NCBI RefSeq assembly: GCF_003388735.1
Contig: NZ_QUBQ01000005.1
Span: 248,001 to 312,000, forward strand
DNA length: 64,000 nucleotides
Source of the DNA: Paenibacillus paeoniae
GTDB taxonomy: Bacteria > Bacillota > Bacilli > Paenibacillales > Paenibacillaceae
Direction: 5' to 3'
Shown here piece by piece: positions 19,418-29,013 of this stretch. The position numbers were made by a program, and so were the translations under genes. Position 1 is the first letter of the stretch, and every line of letters starts with the position of its first letter. The notes beneath the pieces are model-generated. The model searched no databases, was not told where the DNA came from, and saw nothing but the letters and a program-made list of their open reading frames with translations.

Positions 19418-20563
19418 ATGAAGAATAAGTTGGGTTATGTTGAACGATTTACTCAGTATGTAACAAAATATGAAAGATCCTTCTCTGAGAAAATCAATTT
19501 TTTAATCGAGAATAATGCACATCAATATACTTGTGATTCAAACGTCAACACAACTGACTATTTTGAATTGATCTCAGGTTTATCGAAAAACTGTCCTTCT
19601 ACTGCTTTAAGTTTTTCAATGCATCTATACACGCAGTGGGGAATGCAACATATACTCCCGGATAAGATACTCAGTGGAATCTTGCATCCAGAAATGGACA
19701 ACAAAAAGATATTTGGATCGCTAAACGAGCCGGGAATATATTTCGTTAGAGAAGATCAGTTGATTCCAGATCATTTTTTGATCCATGCGAGGAGAACGAA
19801 TGATGGGTATCTAGTAAACGGAGTGAAAAAATTTGTTTCGTTAGAGCCTTTTGTACATTTCCTTCCCGTATATTGTTATGTGGAAAATCCATCAGAACAT
19901 GAGGGGCGGGTTGCAGTCCTACTCCTGAGAAAAAGTGCTGAGGGTATATCTATAGAAGCAGATTGGGACACCATATCAATGACAGAGAGTCGTAGCAATA
20001 CTGTGCGCTTCGACAATGTTCATGTTTCGCATTCTGATGTGCTATTAGAGAAGAAAGATGCATTACAGAAAACGAATGTATTTGCCTATCTTTTCCGTCT
20101 TAGTATCGTTTCTGTTTATTTCGGAATTGCTCAGAAGGCATACCAATTCGTATTAGACCATTGCAAAGATAGACAAGTTCCTCATACGAATCGCACCTTA
20201 TCTTTCTTCCCAGGCGTTCAATTTTCAGTTGCAGAGATGTTGATGTTGCTAGAGGGAAGTCGTTCACAAATTATAAGATATTGCGAACTGCTTCAAAAAT
20301 ATCTTGAAGGCAATTCTATGGAGGACAATATAAGTATTATCAGTTTGATGACCAAAGAGATTGTTGTAAAAAACGCTGAACAGCTTGTCAATCTCGCAAT
20401 GAAAGTTGTCGGAATCAGTAGCATTACCAATAAGAACATTCTTTCAAAGTTGTATCAAGATGTAAAGGCTGGACAGTTTCACCCTCCACAATCTGATGTC
20501 TCTTATGAAATGATTGCCAAACACGAATTAGGCGTTCTGACTCATCGAACTCGCTGGCTATAG
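19418..20563 (+). CDS. Acyl-CoA dehydrogenase-like flavoenzyme
   Basis: A 381-residue member of the acyl-CoA dehydrogenase superfamily (FAD-dependent alpha,beta-desaturation or related chemistry). Visible features are the N-terminal helical region, the middle beta domain (SLNEPGIYF, DGYLVNGVKKFVS, WDTISMTESRSNTVRFDNVHV) and the C-terminal four-helix bundle. It is next to a carrier protein and an amino acid:carrier-protein ligase, so the substrate is probably an aminoacyl thioester, as with PltE-type prolyl-carrier dehydrogenases. That substrate is inferred. ATG 19418 follows TGGAGACG; an in-frame ATG at 19370 has no such site. First gene of the cluster. Confidence 0.83.
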   Translation: MKNKLGYVERFTQYVTKYERSFSEKINFLIENNAHQYTCDSNVNTTDYFELISGLSKNCPSTALSFSMHLYTQWGMQHILPDKILSGILHPEMDNKKIFGSLNEPGIYFVREDQLIPDHFLIHARRTNDGYLVNGVKKFVSLEPFVHFLPVYCYVENPSEHEGRVAVLLLRKSAEGISIEADWDTISMTESRSNTVRFDNVHVSHSDVLLEKKDALQKTNVFAYLFRLSIVSVYFGIAQKAYQFVLDHCKDRQVPHTNRTLSFFPGVQFSVAEMLMLLEGSRSQIIRYCELLQKYLEGNSMEDNISIISLMTKEIVVKNAEQLVNLAMKVVGISSITNKNILSKLYQDVKAGQFHPPQSDVSYEMIAKHELGVLTHRTRWL

Positions 20564-20577
20564 AAAGGGGAAACATA

Positions 20578-21717
20578 ATGAATGTATCATTTGACATTCC
20601 GGTGAAACTCGTAGATAAGGTTGAGATATTGCTAGAGCGAGTACCATATTTATCGGAAAGTATTTTGGGAATAACTTATTGCAAAGATAAGCAAGTTGTT
20701 GAGTTAATTCTGAATGAAATCGGAATGAATTCGGGGCAATTGAACGAATTGAGGGAGTCATATCAGGATTTGTGTAGTAGTCTTGAAAATACACGTGTTA
20801 TAAAAGAACGAGTCGTAAAAAGTAATCTAATTCCGGTTAATCGCAAACAATGGGAATTTAATGAAAATAAATATGAATATCCCTGTTTTATGGATGAGTA
20901 TGACATTACATTGATGGAAGGCTTGGATAGTGAGTTTACCAAAATTGCAATAAATCATGGAGCAGTAAAGCGGGAATATCCCTCTGTTTTAAGCAAACAC
21001 AACATGACCCGAAACCAATATCACATCCATTTCCCGCAAAACATTTTCGGGGTTACATCTGTACCACATGAATACGAAGCGATTAACAATTTCCGCAACA
21101 AGACTCAAACAGAATCTTATGATGAATCCTTTAAATATAATGGAGATATATTACAGCCTTGTATATGCTACCACTGCTATGAGGAACTGCAAGGTATGAC
21201 TTTGCTAGAGGGGAAAATTCTCACTGGAAAAGGGAAATGCTTTCGTCATGAGATCGAATGGAGAAAAGATAATTTTAGACGTAACGAGTTTTCGATGCGA
21301 GAAATTGTAATTATAGGACAAGAAAGCATGGTAGTTGACATGCGCAATCAAATTTTGGAAAATGTTTGGGGCTTATTTGAATCCTTCGGGTTGAAAGGAA
21401 GAATATCCACAGCTACCGACCCGTTCTTCTTTAGCCAAGATTTGAAGACAAAAGGGACATATCAGATGATGAGCAATGCTAAATACGAACTGCTTGTTAC
21501 CACTTCGAATGGTAAAGAAGTCTCAATAGCGTCCTTTAATTACTGTCAGGATATGCTTTGTTCAAAGTATGAGATTAAAGGTCGCGATGAGGTAGCATTG
21601 CATTCTGGTTGCGTCGCATTTGGTATAGATCGATGGAAAGAAGCACTAATAGACGTTCATGGTCGAGAATTTAATAAATGGAATGAGATAGATATTATGA
21701 GGGGGATATTACTTTGA
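20578..21717 (+). CDS. Amino acid:carrier-protein ligase (class II aaRS-like)
   Basis: A 379-residue homologue of the Bradyrhizobium Bll0957 family: truncated class II synthetases (SerRS-like core without a tRNA-binding domain) that activate an amino acid with ATP and load it on a carrier protein's phosphopantetheine. Seen here are the CICYHCYEEL zinc-ligand region, motif 2 (CFRHEIEWRKDNFRRNEFSMREIVIIG) and motif 3 (SGCVAFGIDRWKEAL). Known members use glycine or alanine; specificity here is unknown. The gene overlaps the carrier-protein gene by 4 bases, supporting partnership. GAAAGGGG precedes the ATG. Confidence 0.88.
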   Translation: MNVSFDIPVKLVDKVEILLERVPYLSESILGITYCKDKQVVELILNEIGMNSGQLNELRESYQDLCSSLENTRVIKERVVKSNLIPVNRKQWEFNENKYEYPCFMDEYDITLMEGLDSEFTKIAINHGAVKREYPSVLSKHNMTRNQYHIHFPQNIFGVTSVPHEYEAINNFRNKTQTESYDESFKYNGDILQPCICYHCYEELQGMTLLEGKILTGKGKCFRHEIEWRKDNFRRNEFSMREIVIIGQESMVVDMRNQILENVWGLFESFGLKGRISTATDPFFFSQDLKTKGTYQMMSNAKYELLVTTSNGKEVSIASFNYCQDMLCSKYEIKGRDEVALHSGCVAFGIDRWKEALIDVHGREFNKWNEIDIMRGILL

Positions 21718-21974
21718 CGGTCCCGCAAGTTTCTGCGTTGGAACAAGTGGTTGCTAAGAAATTAAGTGAAGTGCTTAACAGAGCGACAGACCTTAACTTT
21801 GAAATTGACTTAAGGAATGAAGGTTTGGACTCCATCAAAACGATTGAGTTTATTGTTAACTTGGAAGTAGAGTTTGATATTGAAATTGATGATCAAGATC
21901 TATTAGTTGAAAACTTTTCGACTATTAACAAAGTCACAAAATTACTATCGGAGAACTATGGAGTACAGCAATGA
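21714..21974 (+). CDS. Acyl/aminoacyl carrier protein
   Basis: An 86-residue acidic helical carrier protein. Ser40 in EGLDSIKTIEF is the predicted 4'-phosphopantetheine site. The TTG start at 21714 overlaps the ligase stop and follows AGGGGGAT. It should be charged by the ligase directly upstream and present the amino acid to the dehydrogenase. No phosphopantetheinyl transferase is encoded in this window, so the host enzyme would have to serve. Confidence 0.9.
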   Translation: MTVPQVSALEQVVAKKLSEVLNRATDLNFEIDLRNEGLDSIKTIEFIVNLEVEFDIEIDDQDLLVENFSTINKVTKLLSENYGVQQ

Positions 21975-23236
21975 ACCGTACTGTCATTTTAGTTGAGTCT
22001 GGAAATCGGGGGGCTGAAATCCCTTCTTTCAGGAAACTAGGGTTTAATGTCATATACATTCATTCTGGAGTTATTCCTTATGAACAAGATAATATAGCTC
22101 AAGCCAATAAAATTATATTTGATAAAGGAATTATTCAATACGAACGACTTGCTGAAATCATCAGTGAACTTCACAATCTATGTACAATTGAAACGATTTG
22201 TTCAACAAGTGACTTTTTTATAACATCAGTATGCCGACTATGTGAGAAGTATGGGTATAGATCTCTGAACTCCAATATTGCAGCGACTTTTCATTATAAA
22301 AATAAGTTCAGGGAAAAACAGAGAAAATTTCATTATAATGTTCCAGACTTTTATTCATTTGAGGATTTAACTGTCGCAGTTCAGTTTTATAACAACGCTG
22401 AGAAGAAAGAATGGATATTCAAGCCTGTCAATGGGAATGAGTCAGTCGCAGTACAGCTTGTTCAATCTGAACAGGAACTTAGAGATTGCTATAAACAGCT
22501 AAAGTATCTCTCGAGATATACGGGGTCTTTATTGAGCCCAAGCTTTTTACTGGAAGAATATATCGTAGGGAATATATACAGCTGTGAATTTATAGTTTCA
22601 GATGGTCAGTTTCAAGTTTTTGGAGTAACCAATCGGTTAATGAGCGAACTGCCCTACTTTGTAGAATTGGGATATTCGTTTCCGGTTTACGGTGATGTTG
22701 CAGAATTGGTTATTGAAGAAACGAAGAGATTTATTAAGGATTTTCAGTATAATTTCGGCCCATGTCATATCGAGTATATAGTAAGTCCTGACAACAAAAT
22801 ATATATTCTAGAAGTGAATCCGCGTCTTATTGGTCCGCCCAATCCATGGATGATTGATCGTGCTTTGGGGATATCGGTTTTCGATACCATATGCTCTCTA
22901 TATATTACTGGAGAAATACTAGAGCCAGTTAATTATGCTACTAACTACTCGGCGTGTCTAGAGGTAACAAGTCCTGTCTCAGGATATTTAAGACAATTGC
23001 ACATTGATAGCAATTATCTTGCACGGAATGATGCTCATGTAATTCTTATGAAAGAGAAAGAGGAATACATCAATAGTGCAACCTCAAATACGGATATTCT
23101 AGCAAGGATTCTCACAACTGCCGATACTATTCATGGAGCACAAAAGCTTGCCAAAGAGATATATGATAATATTCGGCTTGATGTAAGTATAAAACCACGT
23201 GAGTTATCTGCACAAAATGTTGGGTGGTTAATTTAG
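21971..23236 (+). CDS. ATP-grasp ligase
   Basis: A 421-residue ATP-grasp enzyme of the carboxylate-amine ligase type. It has an N-terminal Rossmann-like region, an ATP-grasp core with EWIFKPVNGNESVAV (ATP-binding Lys) and LLEEYIVGNIYSCEFIV, and the metal-binding end IYILEVNPRLIGPPNPW. The C-terminal 90 residues resemble the extra domain of L-amino-acid ligases. It probably forms an amide or peptide bond between a carboxylate and an amine. Its start overlaps the carrier-protein stop (ATGA). The acceptor could be the amino acid made by this module or the peptide made downstream; neither is shown. Confidence 0.85.
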   Translation: MNRTVILVESGNRGAEIPSFRKLGFNVIYIHSGVIPYEQDNIAQANKIIFDKGIIQYERLAEIISELHNLCTIETICSTSDFFITSVCRLCEKYGYRSLNSNIAATFHYKNKFREKQRKFHYNVPDFYSFEDLTVAVQFYNNAEKKEWIFKPVNGNESVAVQLVQSEQELRDCYKQLKYLSRYTGSLLSPSFLLEEYIVGNIYSCEFIVSDGQFQVFGVTNRLMSELPYFVELGYSFPVYGDVAELVIEETKRFIKDFQYNFGPCHIEYIVSPDNKIYILEVNPRLIGPPNPWMIDRALGISVFDTICSLYITGEILEPVNYATNYSACLEVTSPVSGYLRQLHIDSNYLARNDAHVILMKEKEEYINSATSNTDILARILTTADTIHGAQKLAKEIYDNIRLDVSIKPRELSAQNVGWLI

Positions 23237-23260
23237 AGCTATACCAAAGAGGGATGATAT

Positions 23261-24538
23261 GTGGTGAACATATTTGAAGAAGTTGAATCCAACGTAAGAT
23301 CATATTGCAGATCTTTTCCTGATACATTTTTGAGTGCTAAAGGCTCGATTATAAAAGCAGCATCTGGGAAGCCGTATATTGATTTCTTTGCAGGGGCAGG
23401 CGCACTCAACTACGGTCATAATCATGAACATATCAAGAGAAGGCTAATTGAATATATCGAGTCGGATGGAATCATTCACTCACTTGATATGTATACAGTC
23501 GCCAAAGAACAGTTCCTCCATTCATTCCGCTTAACAACATTAAATAAGCTCAATTATCCATATAAAGTACAGTTTTGCGGGCCAACAGGTACAAATGCTG
23601 TTGAAGCAGCGATTAAACTGGCAAGAAAAGTGACAAAAAGAGCTGGAATATTTGCATTTATGGGTAGTTTCCATGGAATGTCACTTGGGAGTCTTTCTAT
23701 TACGAGTAACAACTACCACAGACAAGCAGCCGGAATTCCGTTATCTAATGTTACCTTTATACCATATCCAGGAGACATCTATGATATTAATTCAATTGAT
23801 TACATTGAAAAAATCCTTCAGGATGATCACTCTGGAGTTGATAAACCAGCAGCCATTGTTGTTGAGACGATTCAAGCTGAAGGTGGCATAAATATAGCAC
23901 CTATTGATTGGTTACAAGCACTAAGTGAAATATGTAAGAAACATGAAATCTTACTTATCTGTGATGAAGTGCAAGTAGGGTGTGGGCGAACAGGATCATT
24001 TTTCTCTTTTGAAGAAGCTGGAATCGTTCCTGACTTAGTTATTCTATCTAAGTCAATCAGTGGTTATGGATTGCCAATGGCGCTCTTATTAATCAAAGAG
24101 CAATATGATATTTGGGCTCCAGGAGAACATAATGGTACATTTCGTGGCAATCAGCTAGCATTCGTTGCAGCTACTGCTGCATTAGAACTATGGGATTCGA
24201 AGCAGTTTCAAGAGGTAGCAAGAGAGAATTCTTCTTTAATAAAAACTGTATTTGAAAAAAAATTCGTCACATTAGATCCCGAGATTCAGGTGAGAGGAAA
24301 AGGGATGATATGGGGCATTGATTTTAGCGGTATACCTATTAAAGAAATAGCATATGAAGTCAGAGATATATGTTTTTCAAATGGATTGATCGTAGAATGT
24401 GTTGGGCGCAAAGATACGGTAGTGAAGATTCTTCCACCATTAACAATAGAGCAGGGAGTATTAAGACAGGGACTTGAAATACTAGCGGATAGTATCAAAA
24501 TGGCATTAAAGAGAGTAGTGGCTCATAAACGGGGGTGA
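23261..24538 (+). CDS. Class III aminotransferase, diaminobutyrate (EctB)-like
   Basis: A 425-residue PLP enzyme. The N terminus (EEVESNVRSYCRSFP, FFAGAGALNYGHNHEH, GIIHSLDMYTVAK) closely follows diaminobutyrate-2-oxoglutarate aminotransferases, which make L-2,4-diaminobutyrate from aspartate semialdehyde. The PLP lysine is in LVILSKSISGYGLP and the cofactor Asp in LLICDEVQVGCGRTG. No ectA or ectC is present, so ectoine is not the product; diaminobutyrate or a related omega-amino acid is the likely building block. Start at GTG 23261 or 23264, both after GAGGGA. Confidence 0.87.
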   Translation: MVNIFEEVESNVRSYCRSFPDTFLSAKGSIIKAASGKPYIDFFAGAGALNYGHNHEHIKRRLIEYIESDGIIHSLDMYTVAKEQFLHSFRLTTLNKLNYPYKVQFCGPTGTNAVEAAIKLARKVTKRAGIFAFMGSFHGMSLGSLSITSNNYHRQAAGIPLSNVTFIPYPGDIYDINSIDYIEKILQDDHSGVDKPAAIVVETIQAEGGINIAPIDWLQALSEICKKHEILLICDEVQVGCGRTGSFFSFEEAGIVPDLVILSKSISGYGLPMALLLIKEQYDIWAPGEHNGTFRGNQLAFVAATAALELWDSKQFQEVARENSSLIKTVFEKKFVTLDPEIQVRGKGMIWGIDFSGIPIKEIAYEVRDICFSNGLIVECVGRKDTVVKILPPLTIEQGVLRQGLEILADSIKMALKRVVAHKRG

Positions 24539-24541
24539 ATT

Positions 24542-26335
24542 ATGGAACACGCAACAATAAAAGCGGAAAATCAGCATAGTACTATTGATAAGCCAAGATT
24601 GATTAAAATATATTGGTGGACGCTTCGCTTTCTTAAGCCATATAAGGTTTTATTTGCAACTAGTTTATTCTTAGGACTAATGATCGCTTCTGCACAGATT
24701 TCCATGCCTAAATTTATCCAGGTGCTAGTGGATGACGTTCTCCCGTCCAATGATTTGTCGAGATATCGAGAGATACTCGTCGTCTTAACAGGTGTTATTG
24801 CAATTGTAATTATCTCCACCATATTAAAGCATCTAACGGATCGTAAGGTGCAGGAGTGGGTTGCGGGAGATATGCAAATAGGGGTATTTCAGAAGATGCG
24901 CAGTCTGGGGTACTCATTTTATGAAAAGCATCCTGTTGGTGAGATTTTCTCGCTATTTCATACTGAGGTCGAAGCCATTCAAAAGATCAATCGAAAATAT
25001 CTCCCGACTATTATTCAATATGCAATTACTTTTGCGGTGACCTTTATTTTCATGGCAATGCTCAATTGGCAGCTATCACTTGTGTTTATTCCAGGTATTC
25101 TTCTCTATTATCTGATTGGCCCTTATTTTGAAAGGAAGTCTGCTGATTATGCCAAGAAACTAGCTGACTATCATGCTGAATTGAATAAAAAACAGTATGA
25201 TAGTATCTCTGCGATGATGGAGTTGCGAGCATACGGGCAGGAAAAGTGGAAACTGGATCAATTGCTGGAACAAGACCGAAAGACTGCAGCCATCAATGTA
25301 GTATATTTCAAACTCATTAACTACCGAGGGGCATTTCGAAGGGTAGCAGTGTACTTCAGCGGTGTATTAATGTTCGTATGTGGATACTTTTTCGTTTCTG
25401 AAGAACTGTTAACAGTTGGAGAGTTTATAGCATTCACCATCCTATACTACAAGGTGATGTTTGATCTTACGATCTTGATTACAAACTTGACGGAGCAGCG
25501 AGTGTTATTGTATCAGACTATTCGACTATATCACTTTATGGAGCTTGCGCCCGATGTGAAGGAAGTTGATCATCCCAATGTGCTACATGAAGTCAGAGGA
25601 GGAATCGAACTTCAAAATGTTCGTTTCGGTTATACATCCTCATCGGATGTAGTGAATAACATTAACCTTTCGATACAACCAGGTGAAAAAGTCGCACTGG
25701 TTGGTAAGAGCGGACATGGGAAGTCCAGCTTAATTAAACTGATATCCAGATTCTACGATCCTGCTTATGGTGCAGTTTATCTGGATGGGGTTAACTTGAC
25801 ACAGTTATCATTAAAACAGTTGAGAGAAAGCATGGGATACGTATTCCAGGAAACTTACTTATATGGAGGCACAGTAAAGGAGAATATCCAGTTCGGCAAT
25901 GAAAGTGCATCGGAGGATGATATCGTTGCTGCGGCTACAGCAGCTTCAGCTCACAAGTTTATTATGGCACTGCCTGAAGGATACGATACCGTTATCGGTG
26001 AGCGTGGGAACAAGCTTTCAGGTGGTCAGCGGCAACGAATTGCCATCGCTCGTATGATTTTGAAGAATCCAAGAATAATTGTCTTAGATGAAGCGACATC
26101 GGCTCTCGATCATGAGAATGAGGCAGAGGTGAAGAAAGCCCTGGATCAACTGTTTAAGGACAGAACCATTATCGCAGTAGCACATCGAATTTCCACCATT
26201 CAGGATTTTGACAAAATTGTTGTTGTAGAGAATGGCGAAATTGCTGAAGTTGGAACTTATGATAGCTTGCTTGAGAGAAATGGAGCATTTTATCAGCTTC
26301 TGATGGGGGAGAAGAGAGATGCTACAAACGCTTAG
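24542..26335 (+). CDS. ABC exporter half-transporter
   Basis: A 597-residue exporter with an N-terminal six-helix membrane domain (about residues 30-320) and a C-terminal ATPase domain. Walker A is GKSGHGKSS, the signature LSGGQRQRIAIAR, Walker B IIVLDEATSALD, and the H-loop lies in IIAVAHRIST. Its C terminus overlaps the next ABC gene by 17 bases, so the two probably form a heterodimer that exports the cluster's product. No peptidase domain is present, so it would not cut a leader itself. Confidence 0.92.
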   Translation: MEHATIKAENQHSTIDKPRLIKIYWWTLRFLKPYKVLFATSLFLGLMIASAQISMPKFIQVLVDDVLPSNDLSRYREILVVLTGVIAIVIISTILKHLTDRKVQEWVAGDMQIGVFQKMRSLGYSFYEKHPVGEIFSLFHTEVEAIQKINRKYLPTIIQYAITFAVTFIFMAMLNWQLSLVFIPGILLYYLIGPYFERKSADYAKKLADYHAELNKKQYDSISAMMELRAYGQEKWKLDQLLEQDRKTAAINVVYFKLINYRGAFRRVAVYFSGVLMFVCGYFFVSEELLTVGEFIAFTILYYKVMFDLTILITNLTEQRVLLYQTIRLYHFMELAPDVKEVDHPNVLHEVRGGIELQNVRFGYTSSSDVVNNINLSIQPGEKVALVGKSGHGKSSLIKLISRFYDPAYGAVYLDGVNLTQLSLKQLRESMGYVFQETYLYGGTVKENIQFGNESASEDDIVAAATAASAHKFIMALPEGYDTVIGERGNKLSGGQRQRIAIARMILKNPRIIVLDEATSALDHENEAEVKKALDQLFKDRTIIAVAHRISTIQDFDKIVVVENGEIAEVGTYDSLLERNGAFYQLLMGEKRDATNA

Positions 26336-27962
26336 ATGGATCTTTAACTATATTGCACAAGTCAAACGCATTTATATTAGTGCATTAGTTTTGTTGGTTA
26401 TCTCGGTTGTAACAAATTTGCTTATTACGATTAGCCAAAAATATATCATCGATGATGTTTTTATTGCCGGCGATTATCACTTGTTTCCATACTTTTTAGG
26501 ATTCTTTCTCTTGATGGCATGCTCGTACATCGCTTCATGGTGTTTTAAGGACATCCTGTTCGAACGAGCCTCGGATAAGCTGAGACTGATCATGAGAAAA
26601 GAATATATGCAGTTTCTTTACAGAATGCCGGTTAAAGATTACCAGAAGGAACGAATCGGTAGCTTTGTCTCTTATCTAAACGAGTTCATGAATTCAAAGA
26701 ATGTGTATATTTGGAACTTCCCGGGATTAATAGAAAAGCTGCTCAATCTCATATTGCTTCTAGCGATTGTCTGTTATGTTATGCCGGAATTGCTGGTGAT
26801 CATAATACCTCTCTCCGTGATTTACATTGTTCAGGGCAAATATTTCGGTTCACGAATCCATGGAATATCGGTGGAGAGGAATGAATTAAAAGCTAAGCAC
26901 AATGTCAATATCGAAGAGGGAATATCCTCCTCAAGAGAAGTGATTGCCTTTCATAAAGTTCGTTGGGAAATTATAAGGCTCAAACAAAGTTTTCAACGGT
27001 ATTTGGAAAAAGTGTTCGAGTTGGTCAGGCTGGAAAGCAAGCAGCTCTATATCTCAGAACCATTACGCTGGGGCTCTAATCTTTTGATCCTTGGGTATGG
27101 GGGATATCAGGTGATCCAAGGGAACGTGTCGCTCGGTACATTTATTGTTTTCTATCAGTTTTCTATTCAGCTGTTAGATGCAATTCAAGGGGTCTATAAT
27201 TCGACAATGCAATTTTCTAATGCTTATGGGGGGATGTACAAAGCGAAAAATATTATTCAAGGTGAACAGATCAATGTCGGTGACACTGAAATGGCTAAAG
27301 CCATCGAAAACATTGACTTAAAAGATATCAGTTTCTCGTATAGAAAAGAACAAGGCAGAGTACTAGATTCCATATCAATGGAAATCCCTGTTGGGAAAAA
27401 GGTAGCTATTATTGGAGAGAGTGGCTCCGGAAAATCCACGATAGCTCAATTGTTACTTCGATTTTATGAGCCTGATGAAGGGAAGATCGAAGTCAATCAT
27501 GTATCTCTTAATCACATAGACAGAGTGTCATGGGCCCAAAAGGTGAAGGTAGTGTTCCAGGATCCATATCTCTTTCCCGATACTCTCCGAATGAATATTC
27601 TTATGGGAAGAGATTTTACCCAAGCACAATTGGAAAAGGCATGCAAGGAGGCTGAAATCCACGACACAATCATGGAGCTGCCGAATGGATACGATACTCT
27701 GTTGGGGGAACGTGGAATTACTTTATCTGGTGGTCAGCGTCAAAGAATCGCATTAGCTAGATCGATTATTGGCAATCCTGAGATCCTGATTCTTGATGAG
27801 GCGACTTCTGCATTGGACCTAGAGACAGAGAGACGAGTACATGCCAATATTGATACATTGAGAAAAGGAAGGACAACTATAATTATTGCACATCGGTTAT
27901 CAACGGTTGAGAATGCAGATGTTCGCTATTGCATCAGTCAAGGAAAAATTTCACTTAATTAA
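26319..27962 (+). CDS. ABC exporter half-transporter
   Basis: A 547-residue partner of the preceding gene with the same layout: membrane domain (residues 1-300) then ATPase with Walker A GESGSGKST, signature LSGGQRQRIALAR, Walker B ILILDEATSALD and H-loop IIIAHRLST. A decayed partial copy of its C-terminal two-thirds follows directly (27974-28950), so the gene was once duplicated. Confidence 0.92.
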   Translation: MLQTLRWIFNYIAQVKRIYISALVLLVISVVTNLLITISQKYIIDDVFIAGDYHLFPYFLGFFLLMACSYIASWCFKDILFERASDKLRLIMRKEYMQFLYRMPVKDYQKERIGSFVSYLNEFMNSKNVYIWNFPGLIEKLLNLILLLAIVCYVMPELLVIIIPLSVIYIVQGKYFGSRIHGISVERNELKAKHNVNIEEGISSSREVIAFHKVRWEIIRLKQSFQRYLEKVFELVRLESKQLYISEPLRWGSNLLILGYGGYQVIQGNVSLGTFIVFYQFSIQLLDAIQGVYNSTMQFSNAYGGMYKAKNIIQGEQINVGDTEMAKAIENIDLKDISFSYRKEQGRVLDSISMEIPVGKKVAIIGESGSGKSTIAQLLLRFYEPDEGKIEVNHVSLNHIDRVSWAQKVKVVFQDPYLFPDTLRMNILMGRDFTQAQLEKACKEAEIHDTIMELPNGYDTLLGERGITLSGGQRQRIALARSIIGNPEILILDEATSALDLETERRVHANIDTLRKGRTTIIIAHRLSTVENADVRYCISQGKISLN

Positions 27963-27973
27963 TACCTGAATCC

Positions 27974-28950
27974 GTGACATCTCATTATTCTACGAAGTTT
28001 AAGCTTAGTTACCAAAAATATATTGATAACGTGCTTAAATTGGTACGACTTGAAGGAAGACAACTATATGTTTCTGAACCAATGAGATGGGGTTCCAATC
28101 TTTTGATTTTAGGTTACGGTGGGTATCAGGTAATTCAAGGGAATGTATCCTTAGGGACGTTTGTTGTATTTTATCAATTAACTATTCAGTTACTTAATGC
28201 AATTCAAGGAATTTATAATTCAACGATGCATCTTTTCAATGCTTACTGGGGCATACACAAGGCTAAACAATTAATTGATGGTGATCAGGTCAATCTGGGA
28301 GAGGTTGTTTTGGAACAGCCAATACGAAGTTTAGTTTTTAAGAATGTGAGCTTCTCTTATCATGATGATAATACGAGAATCCTTAACTCGCTTTCCATGG
28401 AAATTCCAACAGAAAAAAAAAGTGGCCATTGTTGGAGATGGTAAATCGGGTAAATCAACAATTGCACATTTTCTTCTTCGGTTTTATGAAGCGAAACAAG
28501 GGACGATAGAGGTTATTAATATTCCTATAAATTATATTTCTAAAGAATCATGGTCAAAAAAGTTAGCGTTGTGTTTCAAGAACTCTACTTATTTCCCAAT
28601 ACAAGTAGATCAAACATTCTTTTTGGTAGGGACTTTTCTCAAACCGAACTAGAACAAGCATATAGGGATGTTGAAATTCACAAAACTATTATGGAATTTT
28701 CCGACGGATACGATACTTTATTGGGAAACGTGGGATTACATTATCGGTGGCCAGCGTCAAAGGATTTTTTTGGCTAGAGCAATTAGTGGGAATTCTGAGG
28801 TATTAATTCTTGATGAAGCAACTTCAGCGCTAGATTTGGAGACTGAGAGGCGTGTTCAAGCGAATGTTGATAGATTGAGAGAAGGAATGACAACCATTAT
28901 CATTACTCATCAATTATCAAAAATGGATAATATTAGTTATTTTATATATA
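27974..28950 (+). pseudogene. Decayed partial copy of the ABC exporter gene
   Basis: It is homologous to about residues 222-545 of the gene just upstream; SNLLILGYGGYQVIQGNVS is identical in both. There is no membrane-domain start. Frames break at least three times: at the A run 28412-28421, near 28555 (another A run) and near 28735 (one T missing compared with the intact copy). Walker A survives as GDGKSGKST, Walker B as VLILDEATSALD. The nucleotide divergence is large, so this is an old paralogous duplicate, not an assembly repeat. Confidence 0.85.
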
Positions 28951-29013
28951 TAAAAAATATTAAACAGGTAAATTGGACTTCTTTTTATAAAAAGTTAAGT
29001 GAGGTGGTGTGTT

